Shown here in pieces: positions 10,870 through 25,100 of a stretch of 64,000 nucleotides of DNA. The DNA is from Strongylocentrotus droebachiensis (Eukaryota > Echinodermata > Echinoidea > Camarodonta > Strongylocentrotidae). Below the pieces are notes generated by a model. It had not been told where the DNA came from, made no database searches, and was given only the letters and a program-made list of their open reading frames with translations. A program made the position numbers and the translations under genes. Positions within the stretch are counted from its first letter, which is position 1; every line of letters begins with the position of its first letter. Where the stretch lies: positions 514,001 to 578,000 of the forward strand of contig JAVYIG010000059.1 in NCBI GenBank assembly GCA_035222895.1, written 5' to 3'.

Positions 10870-12367
10870 ATATCGCGTTTATGTTGACAATCCAATGAGT
10901 GAACAATGCACTTTATCAAATACTCTAGCTTATTCAAATACTAACAGACCTACAATGGGTTTCCGTCAATCTGTTGTCTACGAATCCGTGACGAAAGCAC
11001 CCAAGAATACCTCACACTATATACACGGTGTCAGCGTTTTTCTCTGTCAAATCCAGTTATCCCTATGTCCACAGCACTTCAAAGTTAACACCAAGTAAAA
11101 CTTCGGTACCCAGTAGTCTGCGGATACCCCAGGTTATAAACTATTTGATATCACATGCATATCATAACTTATAAAGTGCATGTTTATTGATATTATACCT
11201 GTATTTTGCACGTGACAGACTAGTCTTCTGTATAGGTCTTTTTGTTGCAGTCAATTTAAATTCTACTGCATGTATTGACATGAATAAGAAATTTTAATAA
11301 TGGCCTTTATCAAGGCTTACATGAAACTACTCGCTATGTACATTATATTCGCGCTATTTATTTGGACGTACTTTTATCGTTGAAAGAACACTATTTTTCT
11401 TTCGTTCTGGATAAAGACTTTGCAAATGTTAAACCCCACTTTAAATGAATTGGTGCGCTTTGTTGGAACAACTCGTGGTTCGTCACGAGGTTTTGTTTAT
11501 TAGGGCATGCCTATAAAAAAAATTGTCTCCTGATGCACATGATTTGTTTCCCCTTCCCTCCAACAAACATTGTATTTTTAATTCTGGGTCTGAGTAAACA
11601 AGAAAAGCTACAAAAGCTACCGGCGTGCGCCTTTTACACTTCAGGAGGTCACAGTTCAAAGTCTATATATCGAGCAATAGTACATTTATGCCAACACTGA
11701 TTTGATGCATATATTAACAAATTGGACGATAGGGGCGGGGTCTACTTCTTTCTTTGCATTGAAAACAAGGTTCGGTACAAAGATCATTAGAATAAGGAGA
11801 AGCACAAACGTACCAGATTTAGGCATAGCTCAATGATTGATAAAATAATTGATAAATTTAATTAAAAATTAATAATTGTATGAATAACATATTATTTTGC
11901 GAAAGAAAATGAGTTAATGGTCCTTGCAATACAAAACAATAGGGATTGGCTCGCCTCTAATCTGAAATAAAACTTGTGTTTCCTGTTTTAGAGATAGAAA
12001 TTGGAAAATATTGAACATGTGAATTGGAAGCGAAAATGAATCATACAAATGATTTTATTTTAATTAAAATGAAAGCAGAAATGAGCAATGAATGGATATG
12101 CAAAATGTATTTATTGCATGAAACTGTACTACGATGCATTTACACTGTACTTCGATAGGTGGGGTGGATTGTTTTGTTATTTTTCTATATTTGTGGGTGT
12201 GTATGGGTGTGTGTGTGTTTGAAACGTATAGATGTAGGAAAAGTGGGATAGCAGAATATAAAATACAGAATAAAAAGTGAGGTATAGAAACAGAAATAGA
12301 TAGTTATTGAGTTATTTCTCAAAGTGAATAAAATACAGGAAGAAAATATTTTTTATTTGTATGTACC
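10870..12367. other. AT-rich spacer upstream of the cathepsin-like gene
   Basis: Apart from the possible TATA box near 11020 I see no coding region or ordered repeat, only AT-rich DNA. Confidence 0.5.
11017..11024 (-). promoter_or_regulatory. Possible TATA box of the cathepsin-like gene
   Basis: GTATATAG on the minus strand lies about 157 bp upstream of the ATG, which would allow a 5' UTR of roughly 120-130 nt. A second TATATA lies only a few bases before the ATG and is too close to serve. Weak evidence. Confidence 0.22.
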
Positions 12368-13675
12368 CAGTCAGACCGCAGCCGGTGCGAAAACCCTCTA
12401 TTTTATTCAGCACGTATGCAAGAATTTACGTGTCTTGCATGCGTAATGAGTAGTGCAGACGGTCTTCCCGATCGGCAGCTTTTGCCTTTATAATTGTTCA
12501 TTTCTCATGAAATGGGTCTTATTTTAAAGATAAGAAGTTGCACTCTCTATATACTTATATGACAATCATGTTAGATATATTTTGGAAACAGATATTTCGC
12601 CTTGAAATGGGGTTTTTCGACGATAAATCTATCTAAAGAGTAGGGCTGATTTTCACATAGAAATCATTCTTGCGTCAAGAAGATGTTATAATCAGCATAA
12701 AGCATAAATATTTATCTTTACAATGATATCAACATTATTTTATTTTACGCTGTACCAAAGTCAGGAACCACAAAAAATCACGCTCATGTTTATGAATAAT
12801 TAAAAAAAATAGTCAACTTTGCCGATGTGATAATACAGCGTTCTGATTGGTCAACTACGTCAACTACGTCATATATGTTCCGCTTTGGTTTATTAACATT
12901 CTGAAAACCAAATTATAGTAACCTAGTTTTTTGGCGTGCGCCTGTAATGCACGTGCGCGCAAGCAGTCATGGCAACGATCTAAGGACCCTGGATCAAATA
13001 CGTTATTTGCCCTTCTGATAATTATTTTCTACAATATTTCTTTTTTAATCATTTTTCTTATTTTTTTCGACCAGTTTGTGGCGCGGCGGAGCTCCCTAGA
13101 GTTTAATAATCAGTTATGCATTGTCATTGCTCAGACGGCGAGCGTGCACGAGTATGAAATCACACAATTTCGCGCCATCATAGAAAGAACAAATTGGTAA
13201 TTTCCGGGTTTTTAGGGTCTTAAATATTATGATTATAAAGAAAACATGATTTTGCGTCAATTAGGTTTTGACATTATTTTGATCAGTGACTTTTCATCTT
13301 TCCAACGAATCTCAAAGTAAACAAATGAATTATGTACCAAAGTCAGGAACCAAAAGCGAAATTCCGGGTACAAAATAGCTGTTGCAATGTTACAAAAATA
13401 ACGACCATAAAAGTGGTGAAAAAAGATTGTTTCAAAATTGTGAAATATGGCAAGTTTCATATCAAACTGAAGCTGAAGATCTTTAGAGTTATTACCGTTG
13501 CGTGCTGCCATGTTGACTAAAGATATCGACCACAAAAGCAGCTGTTTGTACACCCTTACAAATCTCACGGAAAATCTCGTGAATTTCAGCACACGTGAAT
13601 GCACGAGATTACCAAAGAGACGCTGAATAAAAATCAGCGTACAGCCTCATTATCGCGCACGCTGCGGTCTGACTG
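12368..13675. mobile_element. 1.3 kb DNA element with perfect 14 bp terminal inverted repeats
   Basis: Begins CAGTCAGACCGCAG and ends CTGCGGTCTGACTG, flanked on both sides by TACC, a likely 4 bp target duplication. The phrase ACCAAAGTCAGGAACCA occurs twice (about 12754 and 13336). The open frames inside (89 and 115 codons) match no transposase I know, so this is probably a non-autonomous element. A GATTGGTCAACTACGTCA segment near 12845 contains a CCAAT box and CRE-like sites. Confidence 0.75.
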
Positions 13676-15780
13676 TACCCGGTTAAACTCATAAGCAAAC
13701 AATTGACATAACACAAATGAATAATATTGCTGTGACAAAGATTTATTCAGAATATGACAGCAAAAGGCAAAACATAACCCTAACGAAAATATCCATCTTG
13801 TACACAGCTTCAAAATAGCATTAAAATCAATTGAAATTGTTTTGCAGCCGCACGATAAGCTCCGCAACATTCTTTCTCTTAAGATCATCATCATCTTACT
13901 ATCATCATTCTTTGATAATAATCGTTTAATGTGATTTTTAACAACTATGATTAAAATGATAAAGCAATTCAATAAAAATCTATCTGTACACTGAATACAT
14001 ATTATGATTCAACTGAAACCTTCCTAGTTTTCTTGATAAAACCTGAATACTAACTCTACAATGCACGTAGGATTGTTTTTCTTCTAGCTTTTCCTTTTCT
14101 CTATAAACATTGCACGTAATTTTCTCAAGAGGCACTTGAACTTGATCAGCAACATACTCAATCTATACATTAAAAAGGTAAAACTTAATTCATCCCTTTT
14201 AACATGAAAAACATGCCGGTATCTCTCGAACAAGTCATACTACAAGACATTGCACACAAATTATTTCACACATAAACAAAAGGCATTTTCTATTCCGTTT
14301 GGTAATAACTAGCGTATAAAGCGCTTAAGGTGCTATACAGTTCCTCTCTGAAATAAATCTTTATAACAAACATTTTCGTTAATACAAATCTTAGCATCAA
14401 CATCGTATAAAACAGGACTTTGAGCAGCCACTTAAGCGATAAATTATTCCATCACTCATAAACGGCTTTGCATTTAAGTGTAGAAATAGTAACAGCACTG
14501 TGCATCAGCGACAATTTTTATGCGTATTGACTGCGTGAAAGAATAATATTAAAAATACCCTGTTGACTGGTTAGCAGGCGAAAGATAAAACGCTACAATA
14601 TAATCTGTCATAAATGAAATAAAAGCATTCCTTAGCAGCATAAATATTGTTCTCATTATAATTATTATATGAAAGATAACTGAGCCCACACCCTTCATGT
14701 AAATGTAGATGATCTAACTCACTCGGTACTAAAAAGTTTTTAATCAGTTATGTAGAGGAATAAATATGAATTCAATCAAGAAACAAGGGAAAATGCAATG
14801 TCTATTTTAAAAAATTGCTCGAAAGCTTACATACAAAGGGTGAAGAAAAATATAATTTAAACAGTAGTGATTCAAAAATAGATAATGATGATGATTGGGA
14901 TGATGATGATGATGAAGACGATGATGAAAACGCCCACCATACCAACGACGATGACGACGATAGCGATGATGGAGAAGAAGATAATGAATACAACCAGTGA
15001 CAATAATAATAATGATTAGCAATATTAATCCTTACAGTATCAAAACTGTTGAATACCATTATCATCATTGTAATAATCATCATCATCACTCATAATTTAC
15101 CATTCTCATCATCATTATCACATTATACAGATTATCATTTACTCCATACAAAAATCATATAATAACTCACTTTACAAATCAATGCACAATAAAAGATTAC
15201 AACTGTCGCTGTTACTACCAACATAATTTCGTGAACTTTAAATTTCTCATCATAAAAAGCCGGTATGACATTTCAACTTTTACCACTGACGTATTTTATT
15301 GCATCCAATTCCCGATATATTTCTGACACAAGCTATCATGAACTGCCACATGCAGCATTGGATATTTTAAAAATAACATCCCTTGTACCAAAAATGTCCT
15401 TTAAAAGTGGAAATGGCCTGCAACTTTCTGCAATCAAACGCAAATATTGTAATAGCCAATCAGCATTTAGATTTTCACGTTTACAATTTTGAAAGGTAGG
15501 CTCTGATTGGTCAAATACAGAGAAGGTTAAGGAGATAAAATGGCAATTTATTTTAAATGAAACACAAATAAACTCGTAGTATATATCTTGTGCAAGCTAA
15601 AATGTAGATCTTGTGCTAGACGTTTGGAACTTTTTGTCATTTAATCTATCGACTGTCGATCCGTATTCAATATCAAGTAATAATTGATATTTCACTTCAA
15701 CTTTATTTTCATTACACGTTTTGTAGGATTTCAAACAACAGACTGTAAAGGAACTCAATCAACGCTGACTACACTCTTTT
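13676..15780. other. AT-rich spacer downstream of the TRIM gene
   Basis: No gene is seen. A GAT/GAC-rich microsatellite lies at about 14884-14995 and its open frames are artefacts. Scattered ATCATC runs lie at 15060-15130. The last part may include 3' UTR of the minus-strand TRIM gene, with candidate AATAAA complements near 15295, 15548 and 15715. Confidence 0.4.
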
Positions 15781-15788
15781 ACGGTTAA

Positions 15789-15944
15789 GGCCGCCATTTT
15801 AATTTACGGGTAAACATTACGTCATCAATGTTTTCAGATGTGCATGAATTGTTTCGTCACTGCCTGCGCTGTGCGCTCACATCATATTTACATGGGCGCC
15901 ATCTACGAGTAAACAACTTTGGCGCCCCTGGCTGCGCATGCGCA
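15789..15944. promoter_or_regulatory. Promoter-like cluster: YY1, CRE, E2F and NRF-1 type sites
   Basis: GGCCGCCATTTT (15789-15800, YY1-like), TTACGTCA (15817-15824, CRE/ATF half site), TTTGGCGCC (15918-15926, E2F-like) and the palindrome TGCGCATGCGCA (15933-15944, NRF-1 consensus) occur within 160 bp of locally CpG-rich DNA. No gene start is visible on either side. It lies about 300 bp beyond the TRIM stop codon. Function is inferred from motif identity only. Confidence 0.4.
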
Positions 15945-16252
15945 CTCTTGTAACCGCGAAAGGGTGTATAGCCCATTGATAAAATAATATTCACATTAAC
16001 AAAATCAATTATACAGTTGACAATTCATTGATACAGGTCAATATTAAAAATTCTTGTTGGTCCATAAGCGCGGAATGAACTTTTTTTTATCAATTAGAAT
16101 TAACATAAAGAACATGCTTTGAGAGGTTTTCTTAATGTTTAGTTCTCGTATTGTATCTATAATTTTTAAAAACTACTACTGTTTCTACAAGCAGAAGAAT
16201 TCAATGTACATTTGTATCTGTTTAGGGGGAAGTGATCGCGTTCATGTCCTCA

Positions 16253-16899
16253 TTAATTCATTCTAGCTGTTCCAGATCCGACGATGGATATAGCGGGTTG
16301 GATCACACCGGTTACCTTGATCTTTCTCGAGAAGAGACATTCCTTGGAAGAACCATCATAGAAGGACACTTTCCCAGCCTCAGCGTCCAAGAGAACACCA
16401 ATAACATTGGACTCAATATTACACGACCTGGGACTTGAAGCCTTCAACGGTGCCCTGCTCGAGTTCTTCTTTGGCGACGACGTCGGAGACGGCAGTGTCA
16501 GCTTGCCCATGCAATGTGTGACGAATACGGTGGGATCCTGCAACGAAACCTCGTCGTCCAGTTCGTCGCTGCTGTCATGCCCGCTGTCGCGATCAGCAAT
16601 GGCGTCTCCGCCGTTGCTGCGGCTGAAGCGTTCGGCCATGCGCTCACTGGCAATGCCGACGTGGATAGCGAGAGTGGATTTGTCAACTTGGACTTCCCAG
16701 TAGTGTTTCCCCGTCGTCAGCTTCTTGTCTCCTACGAAGTGGACGGGTTCGAGAGCGATGGGCGAGGTCGGGAACGAGCTGGAGTTCGAGGAGAACAATG
16801 TTGATGTTGGTGAGACGAGGACCTCCTGGCCGTCCTTTCGAACCTTTGAGGATGTATGAGCAACGCTGGATTGGCACTGGATCCACTTGAAAGGCAGCA
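16253..16899 (-). CDS. TRIM36: TRIM exon 10: SPRY domain and stop
   Basis: The acceptor is CGTTTCCAG|TGC and the TAA stop is at 16253-16255. Residues 706-920 contain [47 protein letters not shown] and a C-terminal GSGTARMN. A Ser-rich loop (about 830-850) interrupts the domain. Confidence 0.93.
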
Positions 16900-19800
16900 C
16901 TGGAAACGAAAGACAATAATTATCATATTTTAAAGTCCAAGCATGAACGTTACACATCTGAAAAATGGTTCCTGTAAAATCTCTGGCTTAAGTACTTGGT
17001 AACTATAGAGGGAGGCCATACTACGTCATAGATTCAAAACATACAAGTACTACCAAGTATATTTTTATCAGCATCATGAATCATTAGGAAAGAATTTTGT
17101 CACCCGGTTTTGGGAAACGTAATTTTTTTAAGAATATCTGATAGCTTGCTAATTTCATAGCCTCAAGTCTATTTGAGGTACATCAAAAACAATGTATCAA
17201 ATTGTATGCTTTTTACCGGAATCAGTATTACCTCATCCTTTCCCGGTTCCACTTTGTCTCCTGGGTAAGGAATCGGAAATTTAGATTTATTAGTTCTCAA
17301 AGGACATGTAATAATGACTCATCAGGGCCTGAAAGCCGACAAGTCTTTAATACATTTCTACCTCAAAATGGTAGACAGTCTTGTATATTGACACTGATTT
17401 ATTGTTCAGTAGGTTATTTGAGTTACAATTCGTAAACTTCTTTCATTTAAGTTTGTTTGTTATGCCAAATAAAAACGATTTCATACCTGGAGCTGGCGGT
17501 GTTTTCAAAAGTATACACTCGCTCGATGTCGTCCCCGCAGGATTAACAGCCTTCACCCGAATTTTATACGAAGAATTCATCTCCAGATTGCTTTGTTCAT
17601 ACTGACATTCCGTCAGTCCCGAAATCGTGGTCCAGTCTTCGTCATTCTCGGATTCATCTTGGTCGTCGCTAGTGTTGTTGAGCGGTAGGCTGGTCGGTCT
17701 TTCTATACCTTCGTCTGTCGTCTGTTTGGTGTCAAGCTTTATGTACTCCAAAGAGTAAGAGGCAACAGCGCCCCCATCGGTCGATGGCGTCCATTCGAGA
17801 CAGGTACAACGGTTGGATGATTTCGGCTGTAATACTGGCTTGCCAGGAGCTGCAAGATAAAAAGATATGTCATATTGTTTTTATCTTGACGTTGAAGGAA
17901 ATAAATGAAATGCAATAAACTATAATTTTAATTTTTAAGAGAACGTTTCCGCGCAATATCGGGTATGCGACAGACGCATACCCAACTGTTCATTTCGAGA
18001 AGTGATTAGTACCATTATGGATCGTCGTGTTCGACAATGAAAATAAAAAATACTCAATGGAGCAAAAGTGAGATTTTATGGGAAAAAAGGAAATTAATCC
18101 TGAAGAATCGGAAGAAGGTGAAAACGTCGACTTTTGTGTCCAGCAGTCGCAAAGTAACTTACAAATAAAAACTTTTAAAACCTGGGTCGAGAGAAACAGT
18201 TGAGGTTAAAATGCCCTGTCTGAGGTCACTGAGGTCCAGCGGATGAACATAGAAGAAGAACAAAGAATCGAAATGTGGAAACAGTTGTCAGAGTATCATA
18301 AGCAAACATGAAAAAAGACACAATCATGTTTCAAGCGCAAGCAAGTGAAAGATATTGGGAGTATACGAAATGGTCCGAGATTACAGGCAGATTACAATGC
18401 GCGTTAAAGAGTCAAGCAATACTTCAAAATATACCTTTGGTGAAATCGAGTTCCTGGAGGGATTTGAGAGCAGCTGTTGAGTCGAGGGTGAAGTCACCAA
18501 AGGTTTCGTAGTTGTCACTCATCTCCTCTGTCTGCTTGAGGGATCTTGCCGTTTGCACCAATCTGGGAAAATAAACATTATACCATCGTCAAATTATTTG
18601 ATAGGAAGGATTTTGCTTTCCAAGTGTGTTGAAATCCAGAAGATCATTAAAGTGGACCTTTTAGTACAAATTTATCTCTCTTCTGGCTCTGGACACAATG
18701 AATATTGGTCACCGTTATTATAATTATTTTAAGAAAAGCGTATCTCCATTGATTGCAAGTTTTTTTTTGTTGATGAATATTGGTTATAAGCATATGAAGG
18801 TGATTGTACAGATGTCCTTACACAGATTTTAAAACACAGTTGACTTGATTAAGTTGCTACATAAATGAAGGCTCAATGTTCATCCTGAATTGGTAAGTTA
18901 CACATAATAATGAATGCCTCTTTCTGTCTTGTGTCCTCACCAGAGTAGATTTATTAAAAGAATAAACTAAAATGGTCCTACACACCTTCCTACAAGCGGT
19001 TTGGCAGCTTGTACGAACATAGCCTTATCCGTCTCCTTGAGCAGTTCAGACGCCAAGTCGGCAACACTGCAACCCTGGAGGACCTCCTTGTAGGTGTCCA
19101 AGACCTTGCGGATATTCTGCGTCCTTCGGGTCACCTCCTCCGACGCCCTCTGCGTCAGGACATTGTGCTTTTCGCTTAGCGTTGATTGTAACAGTTCTAA
19201 AGCCTCGGCCAACGCCTTCTGCATTGCATCCGAACGCTCCTACAGAGTTGATCATGAAATGAAAATGTGTGTTATTAAAGGGAAATTCTATTCTGTAATG
19301 GGAAAATCTATGTCCACTGCACGATACGTCATTTTGATTACGTTATAAGCTACACTGGCCAAGCCTGGATAGGCAATTGATGTATATGCCAGTCACTAAT
19401 AAATGTATGTACAATGTTTGGACTGCTCAGTTTGGAGTCAATTTTTAATTTGTTTAATACCATGTCATTCTCACACAGTATCACATGGATAATCAAAGAC
19501 CGCACCTCAGTCGCCGACGCGGTCCTCATGTGAAACGGGCATCGGAAAGGGTGCGAAATAAAGAAAGTATAGATATTAACGCATCCATAAAGAAAAACAA
19601 AAATGTCAGGGAAATTAAAATTGGAAGTCAGTGTTTATTGTTCATTCAGAAATGTGTTTATCACTGCTAAAAGTGTACAGAGATCAATTTACAAAAGAGA
19701 TATGATCAAAGTCATAGACAGATAGAGTTAGCCTACAAAGACTTACCTCAATAGAGGACGAGATCTTCTCAAGTTTCGCGACCTGGCTTGAGATATTTTG

Positions 19801-22077
19801 GCGCCTTTTAGCAATAGCATGTATCGTCTGCTCCATCTTTTCCTACAGAGAGAACGAAATCACAAGATTGGTCAAAGGTCATAATCTAAAATGATTCCAT
19901 TTAACAGACACAATTTTGGTCATGTGCTTTGCCAGAGGTGCTTGATGTTTAGTCCATTGTTTATATGATGACGACATCACTTTGACGTGACGACGTTTTC
20001 TTGTCCGACCTCGGATCCCGATAATCATTCACTCACTCACGATCACCACAGCAGGCGCCCTCAACCTTGCATTCTGCCCAAGGTTAACCTCTCGTCATTT
20101 TTCCACTTTTGGTAATTCCACCCTGACCAATGATGTTACAATAGTTATGAAAGCCAGGGTAGTCTTCAGGAATTTGGTCACCCTTGGTCCAAACTAAGGA
20201 AACATAATGGCCGTGTGACACTTTTATATATAGGGAATAGTTTTGGAGGGCCATAGAAATTTTGCACATAAAAGGTTTAAACGGACTTGCTGAATAGTAG
20301 CCTATAAAAAAAACAGTTTTTTTAGTACTACATGTATATATCCAAATAGATTGTGAAGTGCAAGGAGTGTCAAGTCTGACAGACACGAGCGCTATACAAT
20401 AAATCATTATCATTATTATTATAATTATTACTGTTATAATCATTATTTATTTTTATTTTTTGTATTATCTTTTATCATCAATTTTTTTTAAATAATGTTT
20501 TATTATCCTGATTATTATCATTATTATTATTACTATTATCATTATCATCAATAAAGGTATACATCAACATAATTGTCGGTAGTCCCATACCTTCATTGAG
20601 GCGTACTTTCTCTCGATGATAGATACTTTGTGATCAGCATGGGCCCCGCTGAACTTACACCTATGGCAGATCGGTTTGTGGCATCCCTCGCAGTACATGG
20701 TGATCTTCTCTCCGTGGTGATCATTGCACATCAGGGTCTAAGAGAAAGAAAGGTCAAAAGAAAATTCCGATTTAAAAAGATGACAGTTTTGGTTTCGAGA
20801 AACCGGCCTCCGTTTGCCTTCTTCCACACTAGATTATTACCTCCTTCCCTGTTTGCCTATTAATCCTCTCTCATCGTTCACTATATAGACGTGTTTTGTC
20901 TGCAGAAACAGGCATTTACAATCTTCAAAGAAAATACTCGGAGAAACATCTTGTGATCTTTAACTTCAAGAAATTATTGACAAAATCAACGTAATCCCAC
21001 CTCATGTTCTATATAACTAAAACCACTACAAGAAAGTCAAACTTGGATGTTATTACTGACCCCCGACAGGCTTACTTGGAACACAGAACTATACTCCAAA
21101 ACGCAAACAACATCAAAACGTCACTGTCCACTTTGTCCCACTTCGTAAAGTTAGCACAGAAAGAAAACTATTCCTCCAATATCCAAGGGGAGATGTGAGT
21201 TGGTCTAGCGGTACGTTCACTTGGTCAGCTCCCTGTCTTCTCCTATAATACAAACTAGCTCAGGCGGACCCCGGTTCGAAACTGAGTCATATCTTGTGGA
21301 TGGTGACGTTAAAGATCCGTCCCTAGATTTAATTAATCATGTATGCATCTGATTGAAAACCCAATTATCAAGCCATGATATCTGTTTAGGATATGCGCAA
21401 GAGTTGTCTGCAAAACACTCTTACCTAGCTAATGAGGCAACCGTTACAATACATTTTAATCTGTGTGAATCATCCTAACGAGCTATATCAATTTCTTACC
21501 TTTGGTCTGTAGTTGTAGGTGGGTCCGATACAGACATGCTGTGCCCTTGGTGTCCCCCAAGGATGGTAGGTAGCAAAGCACTCAGTACAGTAAGGGGACT
21601 TGCAATCAAGGCAGCTTTTGGCTGCATCTTCGGGAGGCCTCTTCTTGCAGGAACCGCACGGGATACTGGCCGCCTTCTTGGCTGCCAACTTATACCTGGT
21701 GAGGAAGAGAAGAAGAATATTTGTGAATATATCATAATGAATAATGCAGAATCTATATGTACAATTTACCCCAAAATGGTTGATCTGATTTATATTCGAC
21801 CGCATATTGGGGAAATCTTTGTGCTATTTTTTTGTGTCCAACATTTTAATGTAAAAATAGGAATTATAGTCAATCGGTTAATGGATTCATATAGCCAGGT
21901 CTATATGGCTCACAATGTTAGTCTAGTGGGCCTTCTGATACATTTCTATGGGTTCAACGAACCGGCCTTGTCGGTCTGATAGGCTATCGATCTACTTGGA
22001 TGTTCCCCTTAATCAGTTGATTATGCCAATAAAAGTGATTGCAACCGACAGAATGTAGTTATGTTTTAACAGTGTGT

Positions 22078-22109
<32 letters not shown>

Positions 22110-25100
22110 GATAATCATCATCATCATCATCATCATGCTCCTCCTCTTTCTCATCATCATCATATAATTGACAGTATATAATGCAATATTATCATCCAAA
22201 AGTAATGTTCTTCAATACAACGTAAGCATGACATTTGTACATTTCATCAGATTACATAGAATGTATAAATATACTGCTTGTTTAACCTATTTCAATACCT
22301 TGATACTATATACTTACATGATTTTAAACATAATGATTCATTTCCTCCGCAATTTTATTCTAAAACTATCCATTAGCTTTCTTTATATTAAACAATCTTT
22401 TTTCGCACCACAATTTTCAGAATGTCTACGGGTAATCAAATGTAAAATGGGAGTGTTGGTATAGAGAGTTAATTAAATTAATCCTACGCATGTCCTAGAC
22501 TTAAGCATACATATACCATTACTCTTTGGGCTCGAAAACAAAGTATATCTACTTTCCAAAGAATATAATATCATGGATTAATCCCTTTTGGTTAGACGCA
22601 AATTAATAGCAGTGAAATTCTTTAATTAGTTCATGAACTTTCTCAGCTTGTTGTGCTATTTACGTACTATTTGTCAAGCTTGACGCAAAACACACACACA
22701 CAACTATCTGCAACTATAGTTGACACTGTCACGGGTGAGCGCTCTGCAATGCCCTTCCAAAGTTTAGGAATGCCGTGGGATGAGAAATAATATAATTAAT
22801 TCTGACGTGACAAGCTAATGATATTGACCTTGGCATATTCACCAACTGCCTTGGAGAGTAGAAAGCAACTGTATTCTTACTTTAATATTGTATTGTACAT
22901 GTTTACTTCAATATCATATTGTTTCATAACTTTTGCCACTATTTCCGCTAACCGCATCACTATCATTATATACCTCCCTGATTTCTTTTGAAAATATAGG
23001 CCCTACATAAATGTACTTATATTATATCAAGGTACATGTACAGCTTATCTCCCCATACACTTTATATAGTCACGACAATGAGCAAAACCAGGAGGGAAAG
23101 GGCGACAAAATAATATCTAAACTTGACAGAATGGTTTTGGCGATCAATTTCTCAAAGAAATCAATTTACATTTCTAAGCATTAACAATAACTGAAGGACA
23201 TGTTGTTGATATGCAAGTACATTACTTTAATGTCTTTGCTTGCTGTTATTGGGTTTTCAAATAATGTTCCCATTCACCAAAAAGTAGTCATTTTTATCTT
23301 GTTTTTACAACTCATCCTTTAAAAACTTGTCATGCACACTGCACTGTTGTTATTATTAAATTGCCATTGATATTGTGTCCGACTGGAATGTGTTGCCCCC
23401 GCAGTGGATAATCCTGTCCCCTCCCACAAGTATCATCCTCCTAGTTTGATGTAATCAGGGCCTTGTTATCATAAAACTTGTTATCAATAACAAGTTACAA
23501 CAACTGTTAAAAGCTAGTGCAATCGTCGCATTTGATAGGCTGAAAGCAACTAATTTGTCATAGAAATCAAGCATTTTTTTATTGATAGCAAGTTTTATGA
23601 AACAGGGTCCTGAAGCACGATTATAGGCTGATCCAAAATGAAATCTCGGGCGCGCTTACACACATCGTGGTGAAATTATTGATCTTCTTAATAATCGCTG
23701 ATTGTTTTAAGTGTTTCTTTTCAAACCCAATCTTTTTTATTTGTGTATTTGAACAGTTGTCTTTTTAACCAGACCAGTATTTTATCTGTCATGGTTTCAT
23801 TGTACGACAATGTAGATATGTTTTGTGAATGGATATTCTTTCCTATTTATATTTATCCTCGGTCATGGTAAACACATACATTTCAGCTTTTTAGCTGCAG
23901 CATGTGCATCATTGTACTATTGTGTTTTTCGAAATAAAACCTGGAATTGAATTGGATTGAATAACCATTTTTGAATGTGTGTGTGCTCAGCGCGGGACTC
24001 GAACCCAGGAACGAGACGAAAGTAACTTCAACTTGATATCAGGAAGGAATTCCCATGACAAAAAACACGACTCTCAGTCTCAGACTTACCTGTCAACGAC
24101 GACCTCCAGAGCGAAGTTCCTGAAGAGACCATTGATGCCCTTCTCCCCGAGACTGACCTCCTCATCGCAGGTCGGGCAGCGGATCGACGTTGCCGTCGTG
24201 CCATTCAGCCTCCCCGTCGATGACGTCCGACCTCTGTGAATGATAGAAAAAATACAAATATTTGTAGAATATTTGGTTTGATGTCATGAACAGGTTCCCA
24301 AGATCCATTACCCGACCTCCTTCTTTAGCGCCATGCATTGAGCAATTATATAGTCATAAACGAATGAGCTCAATATCTCAATAATTGATTTGTAATGTTT
24401 TGTTGGAAACATAAATAAATTGAATTGAATAATGGCTTATAATGAGTTGTTTCTTTGGTTTACCTGTGTAAAATGCAAGAATATATTGTAAGGGAATTAA
24501 CTTTGGAAAATCTTTAGGAGACAGAAAGATCCATTTGAGTCTACACTAACAATGTCAGGCGGGATTCGCCGCCCATGGCCTGGTAGGAGGAGAATGCTGC
24601 TAGTTGCTGAAATGTCATTTACTGGATGCTGCCGAGTCCACAGAGAAGCCAACACCCCTTAAACCCAAATGATATTACTGCACGTGACCTCTGCTTTGAA
24701 ATAGGAAATATCGCTAAGGTTAATATATTTTGTAATTCTTTATCAAGTGAGATCAGGGGCGTCATTAGATAAGGGGGTGGTTGAACTTGAATGTAGGTTG
24801 GTTCTTTTTTTCTGCCAATGCCCTTGTGCATAATAAGTATATGTTGTTTAATCTGCTTCATGTAATCTACATGAACAGCTACTTACTGTGATGTACTTGC
24901 TACCGTTATGGGCCTAGAGCAGATACTCCATTTTAGACAATAATGCAGTTAGGAATTTCAGGGAATGGGATTTTAGAATTTTAGATATTGTTTTTTACCT
25001 CATTCCAAGAGTTCCGCTGAAGGAATCTGATCTGCTCCCCATACTGGTCACGCTACCTGTAGATCCCTTGCGTCCCCTTGGGGTCTCAGGTGGACCTGCT

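Noticed and set aside
10670-11098. 142-codon plus-strand frame
   Set aside because: Antisense shadow of cathepsin-like exon 1 running into its promoter region.
14807-15089. Asp-rich and His-rich frames
   Set aside because: Products of a GAT/GAC microsatellite.
16407-16804. Plus-strand frames opposite TRIM exon 10
   Set aside because: Antisense shadows of the SPRY exon.
21194-21290. Possible tRNA gene
   Set aside because: Both boxes are present, but the sequence between them does not fold into a cloverleaf and the 3' side does not pair with the 5' side.
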